DNA of 40,822 nucleotides from an uncultured Porphyromonadaceae bacterium (GCA_947177595.1 CAMWUZ010000001.1:1-40822); one strand, 5' to 3'. Counted from the first letter of the stretch, positions 34,101 through 39,169 are shown. Program-made: numbers and translations. The notes: generated from the sequence alone by a model not told the origin.

Positions 34101-36976
34101 TCCATCTCTTCACGGACGAGTTGGTCGAAACGTGTCTCGTCAGCACGACTTCTTCTCTTTTCATTCACCCCTCTCGTTCTATCATAAGCCGTTATCACAA
34201 AGCTGCCATCCTCTTTTCTTGCTATAACAACTCTGTGATCCCCTTTCTCTATCTTGCAATTACCACCTTTCTGAAAAATGATATCACCATTATTGATGAC
34301 ATCATCCATAACGCTCATTAATTCTTGAACTGAATCAAAATCGGCATTCTGAATGATATGCTTCTCGATTATATGGCTAAGACCCTTCTGCTCATCGCCC
34401 CATATCAGACCTATCTCACCTATCTCTTCGCGATTGAATACCCCTCTCGTTTCGCCTGACTTCGCTTTATATAAGAATTTGACAGCATCCTTTATCCGCC
34501 CTTTGAAATCCTCATATATATCACCGAATACGCCTTTTCCAACCGGCTTTATCTCCGATTCTTCCGACTTATAAGACTCATCCGAAGTCTCCGACTCCTC
34601 AGCACCCCTATTTAGTATCACATTCGCAAGATTTAAACCTCGGAAATTAAGACTACATTCCATATAAGTCATTACGGCATCAAGCTCTTCATCTGATAGA
34701 CTGGAGTCGCTAATTACCTCATGGGCAAGATTACCGATATCCTCATTTGTAGTGGCATCTATGGCTTTTCTCAGCGACTCCCACTTCTCAGGCTTTAATA
34801 TATTTGCCGCCGTTCGGTCTGCCTTGTTTACCTCATGCTTCAAATATGAATACCCGGCAGAAGTTATGCCATACTTACCGATTCCCATCAGACCCATTGA
34901 CAAAGCCATTCCACCCCATATATCACCGTGGAACTGACCTGTAAAAAATAAATTCTTCCTTTCGGTTACCGGATTACCCTGCTCATCTAACACTGGGTTA
35001 CCATGCTCATCTAACACCGAAACTTCAGTGAACGCGTCATCAAGTCCAAGCATTGAACGCCATAAATGTCCATAGTACTCTTCAGAAATCTCCCCTAATG
35101 AGTCAGACATTCCAAGACGTGAGAAATGTTTTTTCACCGTGTCGCGAACCGCACCGAAGTTGGACGCATTGAGGCGAGCGAGCATACCGCTCATTCGCTT
35201 ACCTCCAAAGGTTTTTGCAACCAGCGGAGTAAGCTTATCCAAATGAGTGCCGAACATTTCCGAGTAGTTTTCAATAATGGCATTGGCTTCTCCTTGCCAT
35301 ACAGCGCTACCCCATGTTTTATCGTTAGAGAAATCGTAATTTCCATCTTCATCCACTACCACATCGCCCAACTTGCGGTCTATAATATCAGCTGCCGTCT
35401 TGCCGCCCTGAACAGTATTAGTCATCAGCGGAGCGCGGATAAGAAGTTCATCAGCGGTTGTGCCCAATGCTTTCACCATCCAATTGCCAGCCATTTTGCC
35501 GACACCTTTAGCACCATACTTCTTTGCGTATCCTTTTACACCGAGCTCAGCTATCTCCTTTATAGCCTTTTCACCAAACACCTTGGCAGACTGCTTCGCT
35601 GCAACACCTCCTAATTTGCTCAAACCCTCAAACCCACCTCCGGTGAGGTAAAAATCAACCATGAACGAGGGCATATATCCAGCCATACCTCCGGCTCTAT
35701 TCCACCATGAAGAATTACCTCCAAACAGCTGCTCCGCTTCCTGCTTGTCATGAATAGCCTTCATCATAGCCTCTCCGGCTTTTCGCTCACCCTCGGTAGC
35801 GGTAGGCTCAGCATACTGCTTGGAATTCATCATTGTCATAGCATCCTTTAAGTCGCCCACTCCTAAATCCCAAGTCCTGCCATCTGCAACAGCCCTGCCG
35901 AACCCACGCCAAAAACCAACATCCTTGCCTGACTGACGATCTTTCTCCTCACGTAGATCCTTTAACAACTCTTCTTTCTGGCGAATAGCAACCTCCAATG
36001 CAGCATTTTCCTTATCGCTCTGCTGCCGCGGAACATAGGTCTGCCCGGCAAGAATCGTCGCCAACGGAGCTTCATTCTTCTTGTAATCCTTCTCCCATTG
36101 AGAATAAACGCGCTCCTTACTATCCTCGTATTGCTTTTGTAGCTCAGCCAACTCCGCTTCCGCACTTTTTATGCGACCGTCAATTGACTCGCGCTCCTTC
36201 TGCATCTTGTACTCTTTACGCGCGGCTTTCGCTGCACCCTCCGCCGCATCTGCCTCATTCAAGTCTGATGTCAACCTACCGTCAGGAAGCAACCACCGCG
36301 TCACCGGCTTACCGTTCACTACACTCACATCGTATGGTACGGGCGATTTGGGATTCATAACCCCTTTCTCACCGGCAGCAGACTCGCCCGTACCCACTGG
36401 TGTAGGCGTTATACCCATAAGCTTAGTTGGCAGACCCAACAACTGAGCGCGCTCCTCGCGCCTCTTCAAATCAGCACGACCCGAAGGAAAATTAGACTGT
36501 ATCATCCTCCGGGTATTATCCATACGCTCCTCTGACTTCGCATTGAACTCATTCTGAATACCGCGCACCGTATTAATCATACGCACCTTTTCCTGCTCAC
36601 TCGGCTTCCATACAGGCTGTGTAGGCGCTCCGGAGGAGCTCGGCATTTCCACTCCGGCTACCGAGGGAGTATCATTACCCCTCTTAGCAGCCGCTTTATC
36701 ACCCTTGCCCGGAACATAATGCCCCTGCGCATCATAGCTACCGTCACCAGGAGTTACCGGCTGCTGAGACTGGACCTGCTGAGCTGGAGCGTAATACGCA
36801 TCAAACTCATCCATAGTACCCATCTCAAGACCCATTCCTACCGCCTTTTTGTAGTACCATTCCCTATCTTCCTTATTGGCAAGAGATTTTTTGAACTCCT
36901 GTTCATCGCCTATATCATAGCCTCCACCTTTGAGTCGATCATACAGCCATTTTACACCCTCATTATTCTGTTCCAT
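22148..36976 (-). CDS. Giant polyvalent ejection-type protein, 4942 aa
   Basis: This single frame spans 14.8 kb. I prefer the ATG at 36976 (MEQNNEGVKWLYDRL), since the eight extra residues from 37000 do not look coding. Domains in order, with rough residues: a phage N-terminal domain (1-64); a hydrophobic region (400-660); two PBECR2-like nuclease domains (810-930 and 1280-1410); a long coiled coil (1500-1650); a PBECR3-like nuclease domain (1925-2060); LPD-type modules (2215-2490); an LPD1-like zincin with His2614, Glu2615 and His2618; an LPD3-like domain (2860-2990); a MuF-C-like domain (3245-3360); a RadC-type JAB domain with His3501, His3503, Ser3511 and Asp3514; long helical stretches; a membrane segment (4572-4606); and a helical end. 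It is encoded with two other ejection-type proteins and is probably injected with the DNA. Domain names are by resemblance. Confidence 0.85.
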   Translation of the reverse strand: MEQNNEGVKWLYDRLKGGGYDIGDEQEFKKSLANKEDREWYYKKAVGMGLEMGTMDEFDAYYAPAQQVQSQQPVTPGDGSYDAQGHYVPGKGDKAAAKRGNDTPSVAGVEMPSSSGAPTQPVWKPSEQEKVRMINTVRGIQNEFNAKSEERMDNTRRMIQSNFPSGRADLKRREERAQLLGLPTKLMGITPTPVGTGESAAGEKGVMNPKSPVPYDVSVVNGKPVTRWLLPDGRLTSDLNEADAAEGAAKAARKEYKMQKERESIDGRIKSAEAELAELQKQYEDSKERVYSQWEKDYKKNEAPLATILAGQTYVPRQQSDKENAALEVAIRQKEELLKDLREEKDRQSGKDVGFWRGFGRAVADGRTWDLGVGDLKDAMTMMNSKQYAEPTATEGERKAGEAMMKAIHDKQEAEQLFGGNSSWWNRAGGMAGYMPSFMVDFYLTGGGFEGLSKLGGVAAKQSAKVFGEKAIKEIAELGVKGYAKKYGAKGVGKMAGNWMVKALGTTADELLIRAPLMTNTVQGGKTAADIIDRKLGDVVVDEDGNYDFSNDKTWGSAVWQGEANAIIENYSEMFGTHLDKLTPLVAKTFGGKRMSGMLARLNASNFGAVRDTVKKHFSRLGMSDSLGEISEEYYGHLWRSMLGLDDAFTEVSVLDEHGNPVLDEQGNPVTERKNLFFTGQFHGDIWGGMALSMGLMGIGKYGITSAGYSYLKHEVNKADRTAANILKPEKWESLRKAIDATTNEDIGNLAHEVISDSSLSDEELDAVMTYMECSLNFRGLNLANVILNRGAEESETSDESYKSEESEIKPVGKGVFGDIYEDFKGRIKDAVKFLYKAKSGETRGVFNREEIGEIGLIWGDEQKGLSHIIEKHIIQNADFDSVQELMSVMDDVINNGDIIFQKGGNCKIEKGDHRVVIARKEDGSFVITAYDRTRGVNEKRRSRADETRFDQLVREEMDGSLVPPGTTSDGKGIENDSYEQYKPGADDYYAEGYSAEEGSGARKDMRLAWENERENLVAAFGEEFVDNLDKFAIEEARGIASKGEPEEQTMIERYLNAKAAYDGVIERVRDDISEEVRKNDAKIDRCTNADTGTVIEVRLTDGRQMWVTSGKIVRYDNGDIDKTNSSDMLIVVDAEGNAESTAPTFIKSIENEVDPTELKKIAAGKISEEMAERASVEIDGIVSFTPGERVRMLTEEGGEPVEVVISGDTVDEQGAPVAGMVDVTMPDGSVMSMSRDDVQRGADAADVLRVSQARALDETDKSDESYKSYKPEEVEIKPVGRGKFGDVFASFRGKAKAALEYLSRLKSGQAKGVFYRPEIGEIDLVWGDAPTAYSGKGLAHIDRKHVQTLGDFSSMEEAIEVIDDVIKNGAFTEQNARTAVFDKDNYRVVVARDEAGNWVLTAFDNKTPAREKKEQKDAAALGTAGQPIEGARAVTPNLSAAGKGTTNSGDLQEKSALERVPRDEQGKPMLDAVEPELALDAIEEKLPDGGSQRKFIENQIKRSKANLREAENVRSVDVDDIDAFAEAESARLGAIEQAKQKVTHWEAVEKARVARIEEAERAEREEAELAAAAEAQWQEEKKNFDKRLREVAEEVRDIPEALAILENTTPQTMDEVAAFLLSHQKVAWSNKSRDGRVLKYGVKSHVGIGEGERKKLFGLFASEAKGGVTIDRLAEDYFKEICDQYGVPYDNSEALNALIEVISGARTIGDIRNYIINNRMEQARRVAQDYFDYYERQNEAFYQENLKIGYEEYRDYEEQLMARFKDLDENLGGSDYYDIFADEIIEQNELENGITREEETAGGHRVENGGAEEAEPGGIHSGAGRGDEVLPAEEAIVSGRDKEVAEQRAGNEDRSIELASEGTVPESAPGRESEIKGQQKGDNDFKVSKGTKVSNEGTGGDLFSYFKGTIGELIQKSAEGIRGLIKKQICGVSDRLLKDLVSLGVDVSSDYSHVIDSDAIRHAMKQHGGVSESNRGQIALTNSDFEKIEDIVTNYDTVNSEEGKRGIPNIIYSKSYPDGTTVFIEEQRRGRKELAAVTMWKKKTSALTDANHNEVTPISDLSKGSVGKGSESAVNNQVKGAVIEDFGEEIAGARKNMLKEMSKRFEVATVQALIEQPFSKVVKRPDFGRAVAQGAMTAEEAMAAEALWQSVYSAKKPTATRSNASKVSKWAASTYDKIKRLEEFVNAEPERRRELMSALSEVSYPGQAAEAEHFNKIKGWNSDKQFAEPVFTPDAAWVNMEVMKRIGSQPGDKLTIPFSIATDSAHQQYELRDSSDNRLWRFKASRNIDDVLDAMALAVKISRGDTDIDYPVDCFRVKGEGARYAETGEYKVSYFTNSRSYNIAEKICADEQEARDFAAKLKAQGKEAAIHPVRKTTGEYDGYAVIFRNPVTDEQIQVGDSFSSLEDAQMALAENPQEFSDKVNALVEQANGSKSRREHFYVTRFYDTMRRKTRYSVNRTKDNHRVRTFESLAEADAWYKENKDRLEAERVEAMNKRRKFVYFERSEKPRVGKDYRGGKGVTPEQFTEEFGFRGVQFGNWTKGADRQAALNETYDALMDLAKVTGLSPKAISLNGELGLAFGARGMGGANAHYEPLEVVINLTKTRGAGSLAHEWWHALDNYLMRQSGEALLFATETINNKGRLGAMRPEVAEALGGLLSAVKGSGYDKRSNSVDNSAYWGSEIEETARLFAEWAVAKLGDSHASNHFLSRGIEPGVIDSYQRMNYAIYKAQCRNAEVSPMSFEEFSKTPEAMNGFPYPTAEEVKQFTPYIDKLFGAMQEQKSDKGMMIYEPGAEYGEGFDAVQERAVSERGIVMPGLADKSVRIVDVPRHDFSGTGKEALKKAEAWAKEHITGTHTATNSQGNEFSYTISNHTVEKFVSRSAMAKSENQGVHLAVLKKLPQIISSSLDVEVHPDYAKGDSGVRTNRNAINSESLIHRMYGAVKIENAEYRVKTTIREYKDPNTNATAHSYEVTKIELLEAPSDNAKYGTVEPLAMTSNSSIPAAKLLNGVEKSYDKGVKLLDVSEKSQESIANEGEGYWRSRQLGLFGGVESSESSRESLVDVEPTTRIDMRGDRDMADPEGEAANRAIDEYAERLWNDLSELESAESNEQAVEAIEERIHNATEELEGKLTEYYKSVGNLEHDAVQASRDMSRRVRAEVSVAMLKRRGESLEGSNKGFKVTKDSKDVKDFKEGEDNQGNPIDENGKLIVEDVKSIDEITDEDFATPTRTVGLPAIPENIDKAIGANGKRVIIKKNILVKNRDNHKDLSPKNSREILNTALYSPELYGQNQKGSRPYNWILIHLADKNTCVLLEVDNKKDNCEIINWHYLSGRQLEQKKRQAEREGGRILTLSEGNAAGNTSLDLSSDGKVREKDSERQVPGGVNQMRTAGGNVVSFEGMGGIRKLEEGEFTLVERKFSETGEFGFTGKERVESVDDVAYIFRALEDFSVENAFVVLVKDGVPTVVHLGMGDATQTLVNMDAAYASMKAFGADEVYFVHNHPNGTLRPSAPDENMCRRFESLFGDKLKGCLIMNLRSGKYCLFGGEEGTTVRQRPGDEGGETIRVKRFDRQVFSPGYEPERITSVTSSKVIAEFIASQRLGGRNKVSFLILNHANQIVGNIHTPYSSYSENAAGLADMMTENAVRFGGMKVVPYGNVGFDGLKPLAERIKNGGSTIRILDAVNVMNGLSYESAFDKSVMESAAPYSVAVDEPRVNEPAGSLGLYAAMSAALSRLANAQEENWQLRVESYRSIGGNLSNLLRAMSVQKEYDKRTVKAITDLAQGLLAEGQMADMKDGEVKRLLSAVRNATGRKNVDSLAEKVYDIMLNTQLRHKREIHDKLKSTKVVKLNNRGVEVQGKVDGDTATRLKYYKEFIANTDAVTDKILEGIEERTHSDNDSIKHKAELEMDAAILAKRYKELVADKEAEHKALSEEIRMASKDVESGLMTRSAFNEFKRETLKSMRALRAEISDGYTEIVGALQGVVAKGQEGARAFVQREKDRINKLYDMVNADMGWISSNIHSKQSAASKVVYDVLHGATSTLPSFNEMMKLLAQQHPGGRGELYDHFVPKVLKASEDEYINTNETMGKLGEFAGEILEKDKAKWEDLAKYARKWELKGGGKTMTLSWVDSNGLRDFKVGIPQLAYIYAVNKMEDGRIKLRRMGISEENVAKIKQQLPDEMIKIVDWLQEEFLPMLRDRYNAEYEKTYGTPMPEIKDYFPLKISKRERKVNKDLGAREAETQKSATTTGSIIARTRNSLAIDILNADVFNVVTEHVLDMEHWVAYNEVASELNALTAMPLFRNKVENMRTIFGSGEGLLKTFEETCLIVTGSFKQRVNGLDKLVNSISKGATAGKIAFRSWTALKQITSLPAFLGDASAVELTKAVGHAREAFNWCLENLPLFHKRWVGRMSGNIRLLPSDLDFGFWHGKIMETAMKIGMTPNAFVDALTVAIGSYATYNTQLKHYKEVGFSDEVAAQKAKVDATISFNETQQSSESAFVSKLQISKYVHHTALTVFRQANIGYQRKGVVAIRDLWNHFVYGRDTRLNSIKQKLIADGINPTKAEEIADRVYTRSIIRSIITASVMSFGVTLAWYLFGNLPYYIFGKDEDEKNQKLKEDFVHAALDGVMQGLPMGDVVSSGLTALLTGTKLNSDLLRKDIPFVTDAYNIIDKFGYDKIGAWNDLANVAIQCGVGANPQTFTDAVVALWDYCGQDARTSQEFAILMMRILQMPQSQLDKIYFDELDVTGEQAKKMTPQEVAKRYAAYKVRRGATLLYGFYDDEARDKRISSYEKRAISTIKDQMSALWSNEVNAAYDEYSAINKEYKAMAKAVVKGEQMNWDETVYSSENRGINRRLHNKFDRYNKTFSRLSMGFVTSKTPEQANRFREALRWFKPKMIELMDAVKSKSEYEEYRIVDEITLLLEQSGFTEEERSKIRNGGF
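27393..27442. repeat. CCTTA-type linker repeat before the MuF-C-like domain
   Basis: The region repeats CCTTAAAGTC, CCTTAGAGTCC and CCTTAGTGACCTTAAAGCCC. On the minus strand it encodes the Lys/Asp-rich linker FKVTKDSKDVKDFKEG. A related array is at 31288-31328 (linker FKVSKGTKVSNEG). The two linkers each lie just before a nuclease-like domain of the giant protein. Confidence 0.55.
27787..27821. repeat. GACTAATGACTCACGACTAC-type linker repeat
   Basis: The stretch encodes the Ser/Glu-rich linker ESSESSRESL before the segment that follows the LPD3-like domain in the giant protein. Ten bases (27797-27806, CTCACGACTA) are the same as at 13036-13045 in the fibre gene leader. The word style also matches the 14-bp repeat after the terminase gene. 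Confidence 0.4.
31288..31328. repeat. CCTTA-type linker repeat before the PBECR3-like domain
   Basis: The array reads TAGAGACCTTAGTGCCC and TTAGAGACCTTAAAGTC. On the minus strand it encodes FKVSKGTKVSNEGTGG, immediately before LFSYFKGTIGELIQK at the start of the PBECR3-like region. It is related to 27393-27442 in both bases and encoded residues. Confidence 0.55.
31348..31599 (-). CDS. Possible overprinted small protein inside the giant gene, 83 aa
   Basis: On the same strand as the giant gene, but in the +1 frame, an ATG-started frame encodes a Lys/Glu-rich product that looks like a real folded helical protein: LPEDIELKMEALKRLSREEF, TKFCLQRKLLFPDEIKKL, and EQGMKIGLSSWLRRELYLKA. In contrast, the giant frame here is a Gly/Glu/Ala low-complexity linker (GGAEEAEPGGIHSGAGRGDE). 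So either a small gene is overprinted here, or the linker arose when an old gene was read out of frame after a frameshift. A chance shadow is the remaining option. It begins 92 codons upstream of the PBECR3-like region, where a small immunity-type protein would be interesting. Confidence 0.4.
   Translation of the reverse strand: MESQEKKKLPEDIELKMEALKRLSREEFTRELGEATKFCLQRKLLFPDEIKKLQNREQGMKIGLSSWLRRELYLKAHPEESQK
33164..33206. repeat. CTTATAAGACT-type linker repeat before PBECR2-like copy 2
   Basis: Tandem variants of CTTATAAGA and CTCATCCGA encode DKSDESYKSYK on the minus strand. The 20-base stretch GACTTATAAGACTCATCCGA (33171-33190) occurs again without a mismatch at 34566-34585 before the other PBECR2-like copy. 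Confidence 0.7.
34554..34599. repeat. CTTATAAGACT-type linker repeat before PBECR2-like copy 1
   Basis: The stretch encodes SETSDESYKSEESE on the minus strand. It contains the identical 20-base word found at 33171-33190, although the nuclease-like domains that follow have diverged much more. A third variant lies at 37959-37992 in the neighbouring 384-aa gene. Confidence 0.7.
34972..35019. repeat. Two tandem copies of a 24-bp unit in the giant gene
   Basis: Two adjacent units of 24 bases with four or five differences encode VLDEHGNP and VLDEQGNP, followed by a partial third unit (VTERKN). It is a small in-frame duplication in a surface loop and probably has no separate function. Confidence 0.6.
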
Positions 36977-37009
36977 AACCTTCAAAAAAACAATAATCAA
37001 AACAATACA

Positions 37010-38164
37010 TTATTTTACATACGGAGCTGCTTCTTTTTTCGCAGCATCAGCTTTTACTCTGTGTGGAGCTCGCATCTCCGCCTCTTCCGCTTTCTTTCGC
37101 GCATAATGAGCCTCAGCCTCACCTGCAAGCTCATCTATACTCTTGAATACCTCTTCTTTATCTCCGTTGTTGCTTCTTCTCTCCTTTTTAGGATTTATGC
37201 CACCGTTGTTGCTTGTTGTTTTGCCATCGGTTGACGTCTGCTCGGTGTATGGATTATCCTTGACATACCTCTGAACAGCCGCCTTGTATTCCGCCTCATT
37301 CTTATACTCCTTGCCGAGGAAATTTATTGAATACTTACCGCCGCCACTGACAGAAATCCTATGCCTACCCAGCTTCTCACTCTCCTTATTATGCCGCTTC
37401 TTCTCAGCCAAATCAGCCTCTTTGTTCCGCTGATCCTGCGCATCCCGAGCCTTCTTCCTCTCCAACTCAGCCTTGCGAGCCGCATCGGTAGCATCGGCAG
37501 CCGCCTTCTTATTACGCAACCCCTCGAGCTGCAGCCGCCACTGCCTATCCCACCTCTCAGACTCAGTATCCTTATCCTGCGCACGGCGCAAACCCGCATT
37601 ATACGCATCACGCTCCCTGTTATACCGAGCCATCATATCATCCCAACGCTTCTGAACACCCTCACTCAACCGAGCCGGCTGCTCAACATTAGGCGCATAC
37701 TTACTCGTGAAAAACAAATTGCTCATCGCCGAAATTCCGTCACCGATACCGCTAATCAGCACCCTGTTCCGCTGACGCCTCAGCAACTTCTCATCCTCGG
37801 CAGGATCACGCGGCGCCGGATTAGTCGCACGAAACAACTCCTCATAGGTAGGCTTCTTCACCTCTCTACTTTCATCTACTTTAGAACCGGCAGCCGGCTT
37901 AGCCTCACCACCTGCAGCCGAAACCACCATCGCCGGCTTAGCCCCACCCCCCGTCACATTATAAGATTCATCCGACTTATACGACTTATCCGCCCCATCA
38001 TCCGGCGCAGCCTCAGCAACAGGCTTATCATTAGGCGCAACCGCCGCAGCCCTGTCACCGGCACCCGGCTGGTAAATGCCACTATCATCCCACTTCCCGT
38101 CACCCACCGAAACCGAGTGAGCATCCACATTCAAAATCCTGTTCTTACTCCTACCCTTCAACAT
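37010..38164 (-). CDS. Coiled-coil ejection-type virion protein, 384 aa
   Basis: The product starts with a Gly/Asp/Pro-rich region (residues 21-40, GDGKWDDSGIYQPGAGDRAA), whose pattern recurs at residues 77-96 of the giant protein. A low-complexity linker with DKSYKSDESY follows, then a short hydrophobic patch (VLISGIGDGISAMSNLFF, about 133-150). A long highly charged coiled coil covers about 155-270 (RYNRERDAYNAGLRRAQDKD, then many Ala/Glu/Lys/Arg residues). The C-terminal region is flexible and basic. It lies between the gp14-like gene (4 bp gap) and the giant gene (33 bp gap), so the three probably form one ejection-protein operon like gp14-gp15-gp16 of T7. This is an inference from order and composition. 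Confidence 0.6.
   Translation of the reverse strand: MLKGRSKNRILNVDAHSVSVGDGKWDDSGIYQPGAGDRAAAVAPNDKPVAEAAPDDGADKSYKSDESYNVTGGGAKPAMVVSAAGGEAKPAAGSKVDESREVKKPTYEELFRATNPAPRDPAEDEKLLRRQRNRVLISGIGDGISAMSNLFFTSKYAPNVEQPARLSEGVQKRWDDMMARYNRERDAYNAGLRRAQDKDTESERWDRQWRLQLEGLRNKKAAADATDAARKAELERKKARDAQDQRNKEADLAEKKRHNKESEKLGRHRISVSGGGKYSINFLGKEYKNEAEYKAAVQRYVKDNPYTEQTSTDGKTTSNNGGINPKKERRSNNGDKEEVFKSIDELAGEAEAHYARKKAEEAEMRAPHRVKADAAKKEAAPYVK
37959..37992. repeat. CTTATAAGATT-type linker repeat in the 384-aa gene
   Basis: The bases TTATAAGATTCATCCGACTT match the linker repeats at 33164 and 34554 with one or two changes. They encode DKSYKSDESYN on the minus strand. This puts the same short DNA word in two neighbouring genes. 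Confidence 0.6.
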
Positions 38165-38168
38165 ACAC

Positions 38169-38798
38169 TCACACCCTTAAACCATTATCCCTTTTAATCG
38201 CATTCTCCAAAGCAACCTTAGGATCACCCGCCGCAGGAACAGAAACAGTCCCCTTAGGCAGAGCAGACAACTTCTCAGGCTGCGCCACCCTACTGTCCAT
38301 ATAAGAATCAACCGCACCGCCAATCCCCGCCGCAGCACTCCCCACACCGCTTATAGCCTTGCTGATCTCGTTAGCCCTATTCTGCTCGATCCCCGCCAGC
38401 TTCTCATCCAACTGGGCATCCCGCTCCCTATACTGAGCCTCGATAGCATCCTTACGCGCATCAGCATTGGCGACAATACCGCTCGCAGCATCAGCCAGAG
38501 CCTCACTGTTAGCCATCTTCGCCGCAGCAACACTCTCATCAGTGCCACCCGTCACAGCCTGAACGCCCGCCGCCTGACGATTACGCTCCCTGATAGCCTC
38601 AGCCGTCTTAGTCAGCACACGCTGAGCATCACCACGCTGAGTCGCATCCTCATAATACCGGCGGTTAAACCAATCCTCATTATCACGCTTCTGCGACTCC
38701 ACACGCCTCTTAGCCTTCTTAGCCGCCTTACTCGCCTTAATACCGCCAATGATACTGCCCGCAACCTGCAAGCCCGCACCAATCAAACTACCTATCAT
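38169..38798 (-). CDS. gp14-like internal virion (ejection) protein, 209 aa
   Basis: The product begins with a Gly-rich amphipathic hydrophobic helix (MIGSLIGAGLQVAGSIIGGI), then a basic stretch (KASKAAKKAKRRVESQKRDN) and a NRRYYEDATQRGDAQRVLTKTAEAIRERN segment. A long Ala-rich helical region follows, with a second GVGSAAAGIGGAVDS stretch. This order is that of T7 gp14-type proteins, which leave the capsid first and form a pore in the outer membrane. It is the first gene of the large minus-strand ejection/portal operon. A TAnnTTTG box lies about 34 bp before its ATG. Confidence 0.65.
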   Translation of the reverse strand: MIGSLIGAGLQVAGSIIGGIKASKAAKKAKRRVESQKRDNEDWFNRRYYEDATQRGDAQRVLTKTAEAIRERNRQAAGVQAVTGGTDESVAAAKMANSEALADAASGIVANADARKDAIEAQYRERDAQLDEKLAGIEQNRANEISKAISGVGSAAAGIGGAVDSYMDSRVAQPEKLSALPKGTVSVPAAGDPKVALENAIKRDNGLRV

Positions 38799-38831
38799 AT
38801 ATCCTCAAGATTAATATTTATTACCATCCCC

Positions 38832-38839
38832 CAAAGATA
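38832..38839 (-). promoter_or_regulatory. Promoter -7 box for the ejection-protein operon
   Basis: The minus strand reads TATCTTTG, an exact TAnnTTTG match, about 34 bp before the ATG of the gp14-like gene. Together with a weaker rightward box at 38846 it forms a compact divergent promoter region of about 80 bp. Confidence 0.5.
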
Positions 38840-38845
38840 ACCCCC

Positions 38846-38853
38846 TATATTCG
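38846..38853 (+). promoter_or_regulatory. Weak promoter -7 box for the small terminal gene
   Basis: TATATTCG matches the Bacteroidetes box at seven of eight positions and lies about 29 bp before the ATG at 38882. The two boxes of this divergent region are only a few bases apart, so they may compete. Confidence 0.3.
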
Positions 38854-38881
38854 CAGCACATTGTTAAACATTAACCCACCG

Positions 38882-39169
38882 ATGGCAAGGCAAAAAACCG
38901 GCGGCAGAAAAAAAGGCACACCAAATAAAGCCACAGCATTCACTCGGGCAACATTCTCACAGCTGCTCGACAAATACTCCGCATCCGGCGACCTCGTATC
39001 CGACTTCATGAGCCTGCCACCAAAAGAAAGAATAACCATGGCGGAAAAACTCGCCCAATACTGTATCCCCAAAATGCAAGCAGTAGCAATGGACCTGCAG
39101 CAAACCGACACCTCCGCCCCCACACTCACCGACCGCCTCCGCGCTCTCTCCCAAGAACCCGACAACTAA
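38882..39169 (+). CDS. Small basic DNA-binding phage protein, candidate small terminase
   Basis: From the ATG at 38882 the product has 95 residues; a TTG further upstream gives a longer frame but looks unlikely. It opens with ARQKTGGRKKGTPNKAT, a Gly/Lys/Arg-rich DNA-binding start common in phage terminase-associated proteins. A helical section follows (TRATFSQLLDKYSASGDLVSDFMSLP, then PKERITMAEKLAQYCIPKMQAVAM) and a Thr/Ser-rich end. Small terminases share this short N-terminal tail plus helices, but the gene lies 19 kb from the large terminase. The 144-aa gene beside terL is the competing candidate. It is the last phage gene before host DNA. Confidence 0.55.
   Translation: MARQKTGGRKKGTPNKATAFTRATFSQLLDKYSASGDLVSDFMSLPPKERITMAEKLAQYCIPKMQAVAMDLQQTDTSAPTLTDRLRALSQEPDN

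Noticed and set aside
22148..36976. Virion RNA polymerase of N4 or crAss-like type in the giant protein
   Set aside because: Size alone suggested it, but I found no DxDGD-type or T7-like polymerase motif, and the visible domains are nuclease- and protease-like.
37361..38197. A 278-codon plus-strand frame opposite the 384-aa gene
   Set aside because: The product is a Leu/Ile/Arg/Pro-rich mirror of a Lys/Asp/Ala-rich coiled-coil gene with no recognisable motif. It is explained by the codon composition of the real gene on the other strand.
38845..39165. A 106-codon minus-strand frame opposite the small terminal phage gene
   Set aside because: The plus-strand frame has a typical GGRKKGTPNK start and a sensible helical product; the reverse frame does not.
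1..39169. Assignment to crAss-like phages
   Set aside because: TerL, portal and capsid are on different strands in an order unlike crAss-like genomes, and the element adjoins host chromosomal DNA.
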